Of a DNA stretch of 40,754 bases, positions 24,431 to 32,619 are shown in pieces (positions within the stretch are counted from its first letter, which is position 1; the number at the start of each line of letters is the position of its first letter). The notes beneath the pieces were generated by a model, which saw only the letters and a program-made list of their open reading frames with translations, searched no databases and was not told the origin of the DNA. The stretch is from JACOWB01 sp964373665. Its GTDB lineage: Archaea > Aenigmatarchaeota > Aenigmatarchaeia > CG10238-14 > SCSR01. A program made the position numbers and the translations under genes. The DNA lies in NCBI GenBank assembly GCA_964373665.1, contig CAYJVM010000005.1, positions 1-40,754 of the forward strand, read 5' to 3'.

Positions 24431-25386
24431 ACCGCCGACAACGATGGGTATGGAACTATGATATCGCTAAACAAGTCCTCCACAAACCTTCTTATCTCTG
24501 TTTGTCTAGGCTCGCGAAACACAACTACTGCCTGCGAATTTAATATTTCACGTGTCGCTTTTCTGCCATTCGCTTCCGCAGTTCCCCCTGTTACGACGAA
24601 ATCTATGATAGGATCCAAGTTAGTTCCTTCCAAAGAACCTGAGTAAGGCACTAGTCTGTACCCCGTTAAATAATCGTCCATATAGTTAGTATAACTTTCA
24701 TCCAGCCAAAGTTCCGACAGGTTCCTATAGTTTCTCGGACATCCAACATTATCGTTTCTTGGCGAGTAGGGAAGTTCGCCTAGTAACATTACCAAACCAT
24801 TTCCCATTCTCAGTCTCAATAAAGGATAAGGCAGACCTTTCAACTGCTTTGCGTCGCTGAAAGTATAAGGAATAGATAGATTGATCTTATCGAAACTAGA
24901 AAGTTTCTGTTCTTCTGTCTCATAATCTTCCAAGAATTTTCTCAAAAATTCCATGGCATCGCCTTTTTCCCTTGGTAATTCTGCAGCAGTCTGGACAGAC
25001 CTTTTAGGTATCACATAGTTATCCCGGCATAACCTATCTACAACAAGATCCAATCCCGTGACTGCTGCATCCGCTAATCCATATTCCAGCGCAGTTCTCC
25101 AGTCTGAAGGTTTGCCTAGAAATAAATCTACATCACCAACGTCTATTCTGTATTTTTTGGAGCCGTATTCGTATCCCACACCAAGCTTTTTTAGAGCATA
25201 GTTCGTCACAGGCCATAGGCTGCTACCTTCCTTTGGAAGAAGTATAGTAGGTTTTTCGCTGGCATCACCACTCCTACCTTTTCTCCAGTCACCTGAATCT
25301 ACCTGACCGCCGTGATACCTTACAGAACGCGGGTTGATTCCCATTAACTGCCAGAATTCATACTCTCCAGTAAATCCCGTTGGCAT
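24427..25386 (-). CDS. hisG: ATP phosphoribosyltransferase (HisG-like)
   Basis: First enzyme of histidine synthesis, joining ATP and PRPP. Supporting motifs: TILLPKEGSSLWPVTNYALK near residue 43, DVDLFLGKPSDWRTALEYG, GLADAAVTGLDLVVD (the characteristic periplasmic-binding-like fold), and the PRPP-loop-like DFVVTGGTAEANGRKATRE near residue 270. The 319 residues are longer than a short HisG core and diverged, so the call rests on these motifs. The start is ATG 25386, directly after the stop of the AbrB gene. It overlaps hisD by 4 nt. With only hisG and hisD present here, whether the whole pathway works cannot be judged. Confidence 0.78.
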   Translation of the reverse strand: MPTGFTGEYEFWQLMGINPRSVRYHGGQVDSGDWRKGRSGDASEKPTILLPKEGSSLWPVTNYALKKLGVGYEYGSKKYRIDVGDVDLFLGKPSDWRTALEYGLADAAVTGLDLVVDRLCRDNYVIPKRSVQTAAELPREKGDAMEFLRKFLEDYETEEQKLSSFDKINLSIPYTFSDAKQLKGLPYPLLRLRMGNGLVMLLGELPYSPRNDNVGCPRNYRNLSELWLDESYTNYMDDYLTGYRLVPYSGSLEGTNLDPIIDFVVTGGTAEANGRKATREILNSQAVVVFREPRQTEIRRFVEDLFSDIIVPYPSLSAV

Positions 25387-25387
25387 T

Positions 25388-25555
25388 TTACTCACTACCT
25401 CCATTGGCAACAGCGGTTAGAATAAGCTTATTGCCCTTTAAGCAGAAGCTGACTTTAGAACCTTCAATAAATCTTAGCTTATATCTCAGACCTACAGGTA
25501 TGGAAACTCTTCCCTTGGAATCTACTCTAGAAATAGTACTGATGCCGTGAACCAC
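25388..25555 (-). CDS. Small AbrB/SpoVT-type DNA-binding protein
   Basis: A 55-residue protein from a GTG start. The swapped-hairpin core reads STISRVDSKGRVSIPVGLRY, followed by RFIEGSKVSFCLKGNKLIL; this is the AbrB domain with its D-S-K-G-R-V signature. It lies 1 nt before the hisG start codon, so it is the first gene of the operon with hisG, hisD and hisS. It could regulate that operon; a promoter element TATTTAAG lies upstream near 25620. No toxin gene accompanies it, unlike vapBC. The start codon is not certain, since no ATG is in frame. Confidence 0.7.
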   Translation of the reverse strand: MVHGISTISRVDSKGRVSIPVGLRYKLRFIEGSKVSFCLKGNKLILTAVANGGSE

Positions 25556-25647
25556 TTGCCTTTGTGAAGGCGTTCCCCTCTCATCATACTCACCATTTCA
25601 TAACAAATGAAATCTTATGCTTAAATACGTGCAGGTGGGAAAACAGT

Positions 25648-26098
25648 TCATTGATTAATACGATTGGCATTTTTTAGCCTAGTCATTCCACGTTCTGCAT
25701 ACTTCATGCTTTCCCAACGCCCTACAAAATTATTTAATTCGTAACAGCTTGCTAGAGCATTCCACACAGATGGTCCTGTAGAAAATTCAGCAGATACTTG
25801 AAGGTCATCTGACTTTCCAATGGATGAACAAATAGAGGGGCATATTGCTCTTTTTCAAGAGCGTCTTTTACTTTTTCCCCTTCTACAAATTCCATTTCTA
25901 TTACATTATCAAATTCATCAATGATATGCGGTGTTTTAACGCCAGTTCGCCTAGCTTCTCTTAAGAGCTTAGCCTCCATTCGGGTGCGACTTTTTCGTAG
26001 TTTTGTGTCAAGCTGCTCAATCCTATAACTTTTTCTCACTCGCTCTTTTTTACTGTACTATTGATTGTAACGACAGCTCCGGCTCCCTGGTATTGCAT
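25648..26098 (-). pseudogene. Broken N-terminal fragment of Bud32 (Kae1-associated kinase)
   Basis: From the ATG at 26098 the frame gives MQYQGAGAVVTINSTV, then is lost in a run of six A; from 26039 the next frame reads MRKSYRIEQLDTKLRKSRTR, EAKLLREARRTGVKTPHI and IEMEFVEGEKVKDAL. This is the N-lobe of Bud32, the small kinase of the KEOPS complex, with a 1-nt deletion. After about residue 100 the Bud32 sequence stops: the catalytic HGDLTTSN loop and the DFG-like Asp are absent. A third frame downstream reads WNALASCYELNNFVGRWESMK and ends near 25648; it does not look like Bud32. The piece is therefore truncated and non-functional. A complete Bud32 must lie elsewhere if the pathway works. Confidence 0.75.
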
Positions 26099-26119
26099 AA
26101 TTATAGAAGAAAGAAATAG

Positions 26120-26656
26120 TTAAATTATAATGCCTTTGTCTTCTTTTGGTTTAACATTTCTGTCTACTATCTCATACAAATCTGTTACTAACTGCTTATA
26201 TTCGGGGCTATCATATACACTCTGTCCAGGCTGAGGAGGCTTTTTATCTGTTACTATCAAAAATCCAGCAAAAAAATTATCTTCCTTTCCCATCCAAGAT
26301 TCGAGTCTTTTCCAGTGTGGATATTTATTTTGGTATTCTGCAATTTCGCGATTTATACCTTCCATGGAAAAATCTAGTCCTCTCCATGTATTACTAGGTA
26401 ACGTTATTCCAATAAAATATGGAGGATCAGCGTCGGTACATAATAGCTCATCCCATTTCTGCAAAGGTTCAGTGTCTTGTACATAGCGTGGATATCTTAT
26501 TTTTCCACTATCGTCTACTAAAGCCTGAAAAAAACAATACCGAGGGCTCGATGTGCCCTTTACTTGATCATACTGTTCTTGGTTGACAGGAGAACATGCT
26601 AAAGCAAGAGCTGCTAAGCCAACTCCGGCAATTGTTGTATTTTTATAAAGTCTCAT
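26120..26656 (-). CDS. Putative lipoprotein of unknown function
   Basis: 178 residues. The N-terminus is a signal sequence with a lipobox: basic MRLYKN, then hydrophobic IAGVGLAALALAC with Cys21 as the likely lipid attachment site, followed by a polar SPVNQEQYDQ. The mature part is Trp/Tyr-rich with strands and helices (QKWDELLCTDADPPYFIGI, HWKRLESWMGKEDNFFAGFL) and resembles no family I know. It lies downstream of the zinc-ribbon gene on the same strand, in an AT-rich stretch also holding a Bud32 fragment and a homing endonuclease, so it may be a recent arrival. Confidence 0.65.
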   Translation of the reverse strand: MRLYKNTTIAGVGLAALALACSPVNQEQYDQVKGTSSPRYCFFQALVDDSGKIRYPRYVQDTEPLQKWDELLCTDADPPYFIGITLPSNTWRGLDFSMEGINREIAEYQNKYPHWKRLESWMGKEDNFFAGFLIVTDKKPPQPGQSVYDSPEYKQLVTDLYEIVDRNVKPKEDKGIII

Positions 26657-26702
26657 ATAAACACCTGTGGTAATTCATATTCTAAAATAAGCTGTTAATT
26701 AT

Positions 26703-26831
26703 TTAAGCTGAAATATCACTTTGACCGAATTTCACGCATCTTTCGCAGACATCTATGAAAGCGCCTTCAATTTTTGTCTGGTTCAATTTAGGAAAATCCT
26801 TTCCACAACAGTTACACTCGATAGTATCCAC
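26703..26831 (-). CDS. Small zinc-ribbon protein resembling the MBF1 N-terminal domain
   Basis: A 42-residue reading frame: IECNCCGKDFPKLNQTKIEG followed by AFIDVCERCVKFGQSDISA. Two CxxC pairs (CNCC, CERC) form a zinc ribbon very like that at the N-terminus of archaeal MBF1, but the helix-turn-helix half of MBF1 is missing. The start is a GTG immediately after the stop codon of the endonuclease's shifted frame and in that same frame. It may be a truncated MBF1 copy or a tiny stand-alone ribbon carried with the endonuclease. The reading frame is short, so confidence is moderate. Confidence 0.5.
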   Translation of the reverse strand: MDTIECNCCGKDFPKLNQTKIEGAFIDVCERCVKFGQSDISA

Positions 26832-26902
26832 CTACTTATCAATAACTCCTAACTTTATCTTTTTATCAAGCCTTATAAAGTTAATATTTTCTCTGAAGTT
26901 AA

Positions 26903-27571
26903 TTAAAGACATCCTTTTTCTTTAAAAATTCCACTGCCTATAATTACCTTCCCGTCTTTTCTCATCCAAGTTTTCCATCTAGGTAGTAAAGTCGACTCTA
27001 TTTCAAAATCATTTAGCAAACTTCTAATACCATTCAAAAAATTTATGTTGTCTTCAAGTTTCTCTTCCCACTTACCCATTAATAGACCTATAGTGTTTCT
27101 ACTAATCCAACCTTCAGCATTAAACAAACCTCTCATAAAGCCAGCTTTCATTTCCATATCTCCTTGGGAAATCCATAGCGGTATGTCAAAGGACTTTACG
27201 ACTTTGGCCCCTTCAGGCACACCGCAACATTTCAATGTTCGTACAATAGGAGACGAGTTTAGCTCCAAAACTATCTCCGTTTTATTAGACCCGAACTTTT
27301 GCGGATTATTGGAATGGTCTCTGATAGTCACTTTACACTCAATACCAAACACTTTTCTGAAATTATGTTGGAACCAGTTTCTAACAAATTCATCCTGATC
27401 AGTAAACTCAATCCTACAGCTAGTAAGAGATTTACCACGATTCTTACCAAAGCCTACCTTTCTATTCCTAAGTATTAATGAACCATCTCCTGTTAACGCA
27501 CCAACAACTTCGGCTAATTCTCTGGAAGAACATAGCGGCAACAAGTTGTCTAGTTTAGAGATAGTTTTCAT
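26903..27571 (-). CDS. Free-standing LAGLIDADG homing endonuclease (frameshifted C-terminus)
   Basis: A 222-residue protein with two LAGLIDADG helices: LAEVVGALTGDGSL near residue 20 and AGFMRGLFNAEGWI near residue 145, each with an acidic catalytic residue (Asp, Glu). It has no intein splicing blocks, so it is a stand-alone endonuclease of the type that moves introns or inteins. The frame ends GIFKEKGCL, but a shift at the run of five A would continue it as NFRENINFIRLDKKIKLGV and stop at 26832..26834; that looks like the true C-terminus, so the gene may have suffered a 1-nt slip. It is preceded by a 31-residue reading frame overlapping in TAATG, and its composition is AT-rich. Confidence 0.8.
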   Translation of the reverse strand: MKTISKLDNLLPLCSSRELAEVVGALTGDGSLILRNRKVGFGKNRGKSLTSCRIEFTDQDEFVRNWFQHNFRKVFGIECKVTIRDHSNNPQKFGSNKTEIVLELNSSPIVRTLKCCGVPEGAKVVKSFDIPLWISQGDMEMKAGFMRGLFNAEGWISRNTIGLLMGKWEEKLEDNINFLNGIRSLLNDFEIESTLLPRWKTWMRKDGKVIIGSGIFKEKGCL

Positions 27572-27666
27572 TATTGGAATTTACCAAATCCTTTTTCCAT
27601 AGACAGCTCTAGATTAGAGAACGTGTTTAATACCATATCTCTAGTCACAACTACGTTGCTTGACAT
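27571..27666 (-). CDS. 31-residue reading frame coupled to the homing endonuclease
   Basis: MSSNVVVTRDMVLNTFSNLE continuing to a stop that overlaps the endonuclease start as TAATG. No fold or family is evident. The exact overlap suggests translational coupling, but the small size makes it weak; it could be only a leader or the residue of a longer gene. Confidence 0.3.
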   Translation of the reverse strand: MSSNVVVTRDMVLNTFSNLELSMEKGFGKFQ

Positions 27667-27930
27667 ATGTCATCACCCTTTAATACTGTTGTCACGTTAA
27701 TTTACCTATTTTTCGGAGGAGTTCATTTCCCACATGTTTTGAAAAGAAGACAATTAAAACCTTATTTCGGATAGAAAAGAAGAATCAAGCTTCTATAAGG
27801 AACCAAAAAGCCGAATTATCGAATCTTTATAAACTCTACTTTATAAAGCTGATTTATGTGTGGTAGCCGGATTGAACTCTAAATTATATTTCTTCCTATT
27901 CCTAATTCTACAAAGTAGCAAGGTTCTATT

Positions 27931-30930
27931 ATGAAAGAAGTCAAAGGCCAGTACAATCCGAAGGAATTGGAACACAGGATTCGAGAACACTGGGAATCGC
28001 ACAAGATTGCGCAGAGCCTTACCAAGTTTGATCCGAAGAAAAAGAAATTTTACCTTCTAGATGGTCCGCCTTATGTGAACAATGTCGCACATGTCGGCCA
28101 CATCAAGACAACTTCATGCAAGGACATATGGGCAAAATTCAAGCTAATGCAAGGCTACAGCTCTTGGTTCCAGCCGGGCTTTGACACACATGGCCTGCCG
28201 ATAGAAAACATGGTCGAAAAGTCTTTGGGCATCAAGTCGAAGAAGGATATAGAAAAGTTCGGCGTGGAAAAATTCATTCAGGCATGCAAGGACCACGTCA
28301 CAGGCAACGAGAAAATCTGGCTGGAGCTTTACAAGAAGATAGGAGCTTGGAAAGGCTATGTGGAGCCATACATAACCTATGAGAATTATTACATCGAGTC
28401 TGGGTGGTGGACAGTCAAGCAGCTTGCAGAAAAGGGGATGCTCGTGGAAGGCGAAAAGTCGACCTTCTGGTGCTCGCACTGCGAGACAGCTTTAGCAGGA
28501 TATGAAGTCTCGGATAGTTATGCCGATGTGAAGGATCCGTATGTTTACGTCAAGTTCCCTGTGAAAGGAAGGGAGAAAGAATTTTTGCTGGCATTCACAA
28601 CCACCCCATGGACACTTGTAGACAATGTATCGCTTGCAGTGCACCCTAAGGAATACTATGTCCGCGTCAAAGTAGGAAATGAAGTATACATCATTGCAGA
28701 GAAAAGAGTCGAGTCTGTTTTGAAAGACTTGCTCAAGACAGAAAAATATGAGATTGTGGAAAAATTCTTCGGAAAAGATTTGGACGGCATCAAATACATA
28801 CCGGTTCTCTCAGTTCCGGCGCAGGAAAAGCTGGAGAAAGACGCCCACGCTCATCATGTTGTCATGTCTGTGCCAGTCCTCAAGTCCAAGTCATACAAGC
28901 ACAGCCTGATGGAGAGAGTTGACGAGATGAAGGAATCGTTTTTCGATTTTGTCAGCGCGGAAGAGGGTACGGGTATAGTTCATGTCGCACCTGGCCACGG
29001 GCCGGAGGATCATTATATAGGCGAGCATTACAGGCTGCCAACTCCGTCATTTGTTGACGACGAAGGCAAGTTCACAAGCGAGGCAGGGGAGTTTCGAGAC
29101 ATGTTCGTAAAGCAGGCGGACAAGTCGATAGTGGAAAGACTGGAGAAGAGAAATCTTTTATTGCATTTCGGCTGGATAACACACTCTTATCCTTTATGTT
29201 GGCGTTGCAAGACCCCGCTGATTTACAGGCTGACCAAGCAGTGGTTCTTCACGGTCGACTTGATCAAGGATTTGATGACCAAGGAGAACAAGAAAGTGAA
29301 TTGGCTTCCGGAATTCGGCCAGGAGAGATTCCACAACTGGCTGGATGATGCGGTTGATTGGTGCATCTCACGCCAGAGATATTGGGGCATACCGCTTCCT
29401 GTTTGGGTATGCACAGGCTGCGACAAGCGAGAAGTTATTGGAGGATTGGAAGAGCTGCAGGAAAAGGCCGCGACAAAGTTACCGAAGGATATTGACTTGC
29501 ACAAGCATATTGTCGACAAGATAGAGCTCACTTGCAGCAACTGCAGTTCAAGAATGAAAAGGATTTCGGATGTTCTTGATGTATGGTTTGATTCTGGCAT
29601 AGCTCCCTGGGCATCGCTAGGCTATCCTTACAGGAACAAGGAAATTTTTGAAAAAATATGGCCTGTGGACATGATATGCGAAAGCCAGGACCAGATAAGG
29701 GGATGGTTCTATAGCATGATGTTCTCAGGTGTTGCGACATTCGATTCAACGCCGTACAAGTCAGTTTCGTTAATGGGTTGGGTGGTGGACGAGAAGGGAG
29801 AGAAGATGAGCAAGTCCCTTGGCAACGTAGTCTGGGCAGAAGAGGCCATAGCAATGCTTAGTGCGGATATTATGCGACTTTACTTCTGCTGGGAAGTTGC
29901 GCCATGGGAAGTCCAAAATTTCAGCTTCAAGACCGCGGATGAAATAAGGAAGACATTGAATATTTTATGGAACTCCTATTCGTTCTTCACAACATATTCC
30001 ACGAAGAACTTTGACCTTCAAAAGAGGAAACTGAGGGTGGAAGACAAGTGGATACTGTCGAAGGTCAACTCTTTAATTAAGGACGTCACAGAACACTATG
30101 AAAACTTTGAATTTCATTCGGTAGGCAGGAAAATAACGAATTTTGTTGTCAACGACTTGAGCAGAGTTTATATAAAACTGATTCGCGACAGGGTGTGGGT
30201 AACAGAATCTGGAGACGACAAGAAAGTTGCACTTTCAGTTCTGCGCGATTGCCTAGTTGAAGTGTCCAAACTATTGGCTCCTATTGCACCTTTCGTCTCG
30301 GAGGAGATTTATCTTAACCTTGATGGCGATAAGAAATCGGTTTTCATGACAGAGTGGCCACAACCGAACAGCACTTTGGTCGACAGACACCTTGAAACTC
30401 ACATGGAATTGGCGAACGAAATGATAGAGGCGTTGCTTGCCGCAAGGCAGTTGGGCGGACTGAAGCTGAGGAGACCCGTTTCAGAAATATTCATCCAGAC
30501 TGAGAATAAAGACGCTGTGGATGCAGTTGACAAGCTGGGCACGGTAATTCTTTTCATGTGCAACGCCAAATCTTTAAGCGTTGTGATGGAGCCTCCCTCA
30601 GGCGACCTTGCCGAATTCCAATTTAGGCACGGCAAAGTTTTTGTGAACAAGGAGATGTCGCAGGAGTTGATGGAAGAGACTATGGTTAGGGAAGCCGTAA
30701 GAAAGATTCAGTCTATGAGAAAGGAAAACAAATTCGATGTCATGGAAAGCATAGTTCTTACACTAAGTTCAGATGAGCAGACAAACAAAATCCTTGAAAA
30801 GTATTCGGGGCAGATAGGCAAGGAGGTTGGCGCCGATGGAGTTTCCGTGGGCAAAGTGGAAGGTCAATTCAAGGACAAGTTGGAGTTTGAAGGGAGAACT
30901 ATAGAAATGGGGTTCGACAAACTAAAATGA
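27931..30930 (+). CDS. ileS: Isoleucyl-tRNA synthetase
   Basis: Class I synthetase of 999 residues, full length for archaea. The signature motifs are HVGH near residue 55 in GPPYVNNVAHVGHIKT and KMSKS near residue 625 in GEKMSKSLGN. The CP1 editing domain between them is recognisable by AFTTTPWTLVDN and EEGTGIVHVAPGHGPED; a Cys pair (CSHC) and zinc-type CTGC...CSNC elements flank the insertion. The C-terminal anticodon-binding helices follow. The 264 nt upstream contain a TATA-like element (CTTTATAAAC) near 27825. An oligo-T run right after the stop probably ends transcription. Confidence 0.96.
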   Translation: MKEVKGQYNPKELEHRIREHWESHKIAQSLTKFDPKKKKFYLLDGPPYVNNVAHVGHIKTTSCKDIWAKFKLMQGYSSWFQPGFDTHGLPIENMVEKSLGIKSKKDIEKFGVEKFIQACKDHVTGNEKIWLELYKKIGAWKGYVEPYITYENYYIESGWWTVKQLAEKGMLVEGEKSTFWCSHCETALAGYEVSDSYADVKDPYVYVKFPVKGREKEFLLAFTTTPWTLVDNVSLAVHPKEYYVRVKVGNEVYIIAEKRVESVLKDLLKTEKYEIVEKFFGKDLDGIKYIPVLSVPAQEKLEKDAHAHHVVMSVPVLKSKSYKHSLMERVDEMKESFFDFVSAEEGTGIVHVAPGHGPEDHYIGEHYRLPTPSFVDDEGKFTSEAGEFRDMFVKQADKSIVERLEKRNLLLHFGWITHSYPLCWRCKTPLIYRLTKQWFFTVDLIKDLMTKENKKVNWLPEFGQERFHNWLDDAVDWCISRQRYWGIPLPVWVCTGCDKREVIGGLEELQEKAATKLPKDIDLHKHIVDKIELTCSNCSSRMKRISDVLDVWFDSGIAPWASLGYPYRNKEIFEKIWPVDMICESQDQIRGWFYSMMFSGVATFDSTPYKSVSLMGWVVDEKGEKMSKSLGNVVWAEEAIAMLSADIMRLYFCWEVAPWEVQNFSFKTADEIRKTLNILWNSYSFFTTYSTKNFDLQKRKLRVEDKWILSKVNSLIKDVTEHYENFEFHSVGRKITNFVVNDLSRVYIKLIRDRVWVTESGDDKKVALSVLRDCLVEVSKLLAPIAPFVSEEIYLNLDGDKKSVFMTEWPQPNSTLVDRHLETHMELANEMIEALLAARQLGGLKLRRPVSEIFIQTENKDAVDAVDKLGTVILFMCNAKSLSVVMEPPSGDLAEFQFRHGKVFVNKEMSQELMEETMVREAVRKIQSMRKENKFDVMESIVLTLSSDEQTNKILEKYSGQIGKEVGADGVSVGKVEGQFKDKLEFEGRTIEMGFDKLK

Positions 30931-30938
30931 TTTTTTTT
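30931..30938 (+). terminator. Oligo-T terminator after ileS
   Basis: Eight T residues directly follow the ileS stop codon. Runs of T on the non-template strand end transcription by archaeal RNA polymerase. Confidence 0.6.
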
Positions 30939-31001
30939 CCACGTACAGACAATTTTATAACAATCTATTTAAACCTTTCAATCTATCCCGCAAGTTAAAT
31001 C

Positions 31002-32216
31002 TTAAACCAGCCCGAAAAACCAAAATATTACCGGCAGTATCAACACTCCCATCAACAAACTTCTTTTCACTTTCGTCAACGGTGCAATCAATCCGATAGC
31101 AGTTGCCACGCAAAGAATCAGAAACCCGTAAAGTCCTGTAAGGATGAATGTGAGAGCAATCAGCATTAAAATTATAGCGACTGACAGCTTGTCATAAGGG
31201 ATCCTTTCTATCAGCCACAAGCATTTTCTGCTCAAAAACAATGTCACCAGCGCACCCAAACCGACTGACAGTAATGCGACACCAGTCAACAACAATAGTT
31301 CATTGAATCCAAAACTCCCAACAAGCTTTTCAACAGCAACAGCTGCACCCGACCTCGCCTTCCCAATTGTATAAAGCGCCGCCAAAGCAACCAAAGCATT
31401 TGCCGTGTTTATGCCGCCAAGCGAAACTATATACTCCCTATCATCCTTCCTTCTCGTAACAATCTGCACTAAAGTACCCGCTTGAGCGGAGCCCATCCCT
31501 GGCAATATCCCGACAATCATACCGGCCACAAAGCCCTTTACAGTCCCAGCTACCGCAGTGAACTTGTCTACAATCCCGAAGCTTTCCACCTGCTTGACTA
31601 GCCTTGTCTTTTCGTTCAAGCTAATCAAAAGTGTGCTTATGCCGAACAAGCCGGTAAACAGAGGGAAGAAAACTTGATCCGGCTGCACAAGATAACTGTT
31701 CAACACTATCAAACCCAAAACACCTGAAAGAATGAAAGCGAAAATGCCCCAAAGCTTCTGAACGCCATTTTCTGTAAGAACCATGACAGCAACTACAGCA
31801 ATCAGGATGTAAGGAATGTATATCTTAATGTTCTCATACAAGAAGGGAAGCACTTGCACAAGCAGCGGCATAGTCAGGACAAACAGTATAACAACACCGA
31901 CACCTCCAACTACGCTCAAGTAAACGGCTTCCAATCCTTTCCCTTCAAGCAAAAGCCTGTGTCCCGGCAGTACGCTCAACGCGGTGTCATCCTCAGGCGC
32001 CCCTAGAAACACCGATGGGATAAAGCTGACAAGAGTGTTCACAACGACCATGGAAATTATGAAAGAGATAACTGCGTACAGAGGATACCCTGAAAGCAAT
32101 GGCAATGCACCAATCACCAATGCAATTATCGTGTTGGGGTGAATGCCTGGAAAAAGGCCGGCAATAATACCACCAATAATCCCGAGAGAAATGAAAAATA
32201 ATATCTCAAATAACAT
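31002..32216 (-). CDS. TctA-family (DUF112) membrane permease
   Basis: 404 residues from the ATG at 32216 with about ten transmembrane helices and the two glycine-rich motifs of the family: GIIGGIIAGLFPGIHPNTII near the N-terminus and VAGMIVGILPGMGSAQAGTL in the middle, the repeated signature of the tripartite tricarboxylate transporter large subunit. In bacteria TctA needs TctB and a binding protein; no homologue of either is nearby. Archaeal members occur alone, with unknown substrate. The frame could also start at a TTG at 32222, which would overlap the upstream gene by 4 nt. The upstream partner is a membrane-anchored OB-fold protein. Confidence 0.82.
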   Translation of the reverse strand: MLFEILFFISLGIIGGIIAGLFPGIHPNTIIALVIGALPLLSGYPLYAVISFIISMVVVNTLVSFIPSVFLGAPEDDTALSVLPGHRLLLEGKGLEAVYLSVVGGVGVVILFVLTMPLLVQVLPFLYENIKIYIPYILIAVVAVMVLTENGVQKLWGIFAFILSGVLGLIVLNSYLVQPDQVFFPLFTGLFGISTLLISLNEKTRLVKQVESFGIVDKFTAVAGTVKGFVAGMIVGILPGMGSAQAGTLVQIVTRRKDDREYIVSLGGINTANALVALAALYTIGKARSGAAVAVEKLVGSFGFNELLLLTGVALLSVGLGALVTLFLSRKCLWLIERIPYDKLSVAIILMLIALTFILTGLYGFLILCVATAIGLIAPLTKVKRSLLMGVLILPVIFWFFGLV

Positions 32217-32218
32217 AA

Positions 32219-32578
32219 TCAACTAACTTCTTTCGGAATAATCTCCAGCTTGCCTTCATATTCCTCCACTTTGCCAGCCACGCAAATTTCGTCGCCCTTT
32301 TCCAACTCAGCGGCTCCGAACTTTTCTGAACTGGAATTGAATATGACAACTTCTATGTCTCCGCTGTGGTCGCTTACCTTGAGAAAAGTGTGTTTTTTCT
32401 TGGAAACTGCCAATGAAGTTATCTCGCCGCAGACCTTGACATTCTTCCCGACGTCATCGAATGTTATCTTTCCTGCAGGCGTTACTATCAACTGGACATT
32501 CTGGGAAGCGACGTAAATAACAGCCAGGCCTATCAAAGACGCTGCTACAGATATATAAAGCAAAACTCTGTTTTTCAT
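32219..32578 (-). CDS. Membrane-anchored OB-fold protein
   Basis: 119 residues: a signal anchor (RVLLYISVAASLIGLAVIYVA) followed by an OB-fold domain of the tRNA_anti type, visible as VKVCGEITSLAVSKKKHTFL, VSDHSGDIEVVIFNS and ICVAGKVEEYEGKLEIIPKE. The same fold in other contexts binds nucleic acid or short peptides; exported versions (as in YhcR-like and BOF proteins) bind various ligands. It precedes the TctA-like permease with 2 nt or an overlap between them, so the two are probably cotranscribed. It is divergent from alaS. Confidence 0.75.
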   Translation of the reverse strand: MKNRVLLYISVAASLIGLAVIYVASQNVQLIVTPAGKITFDDVGKNVKVCGEITSLAVSKKKHTFLKVSDHSGDIEVVIFNSSSEKFGAAELEKGDEICVAGKVEEYEGKLEIIPKEVS

Positions 32579-32619
32579 TTGATTTAAAATTATCCTTTCT
32601 AATTAAAATTAGTGCATTT

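Noticed and set aside
27841..27900. Possible tRNA on the minus strand (GAGTTCAATCC resembles a T arm)
   Set aside because: No matching T stem, D arm, anticodon stem or acceptor stem could be built on either side.
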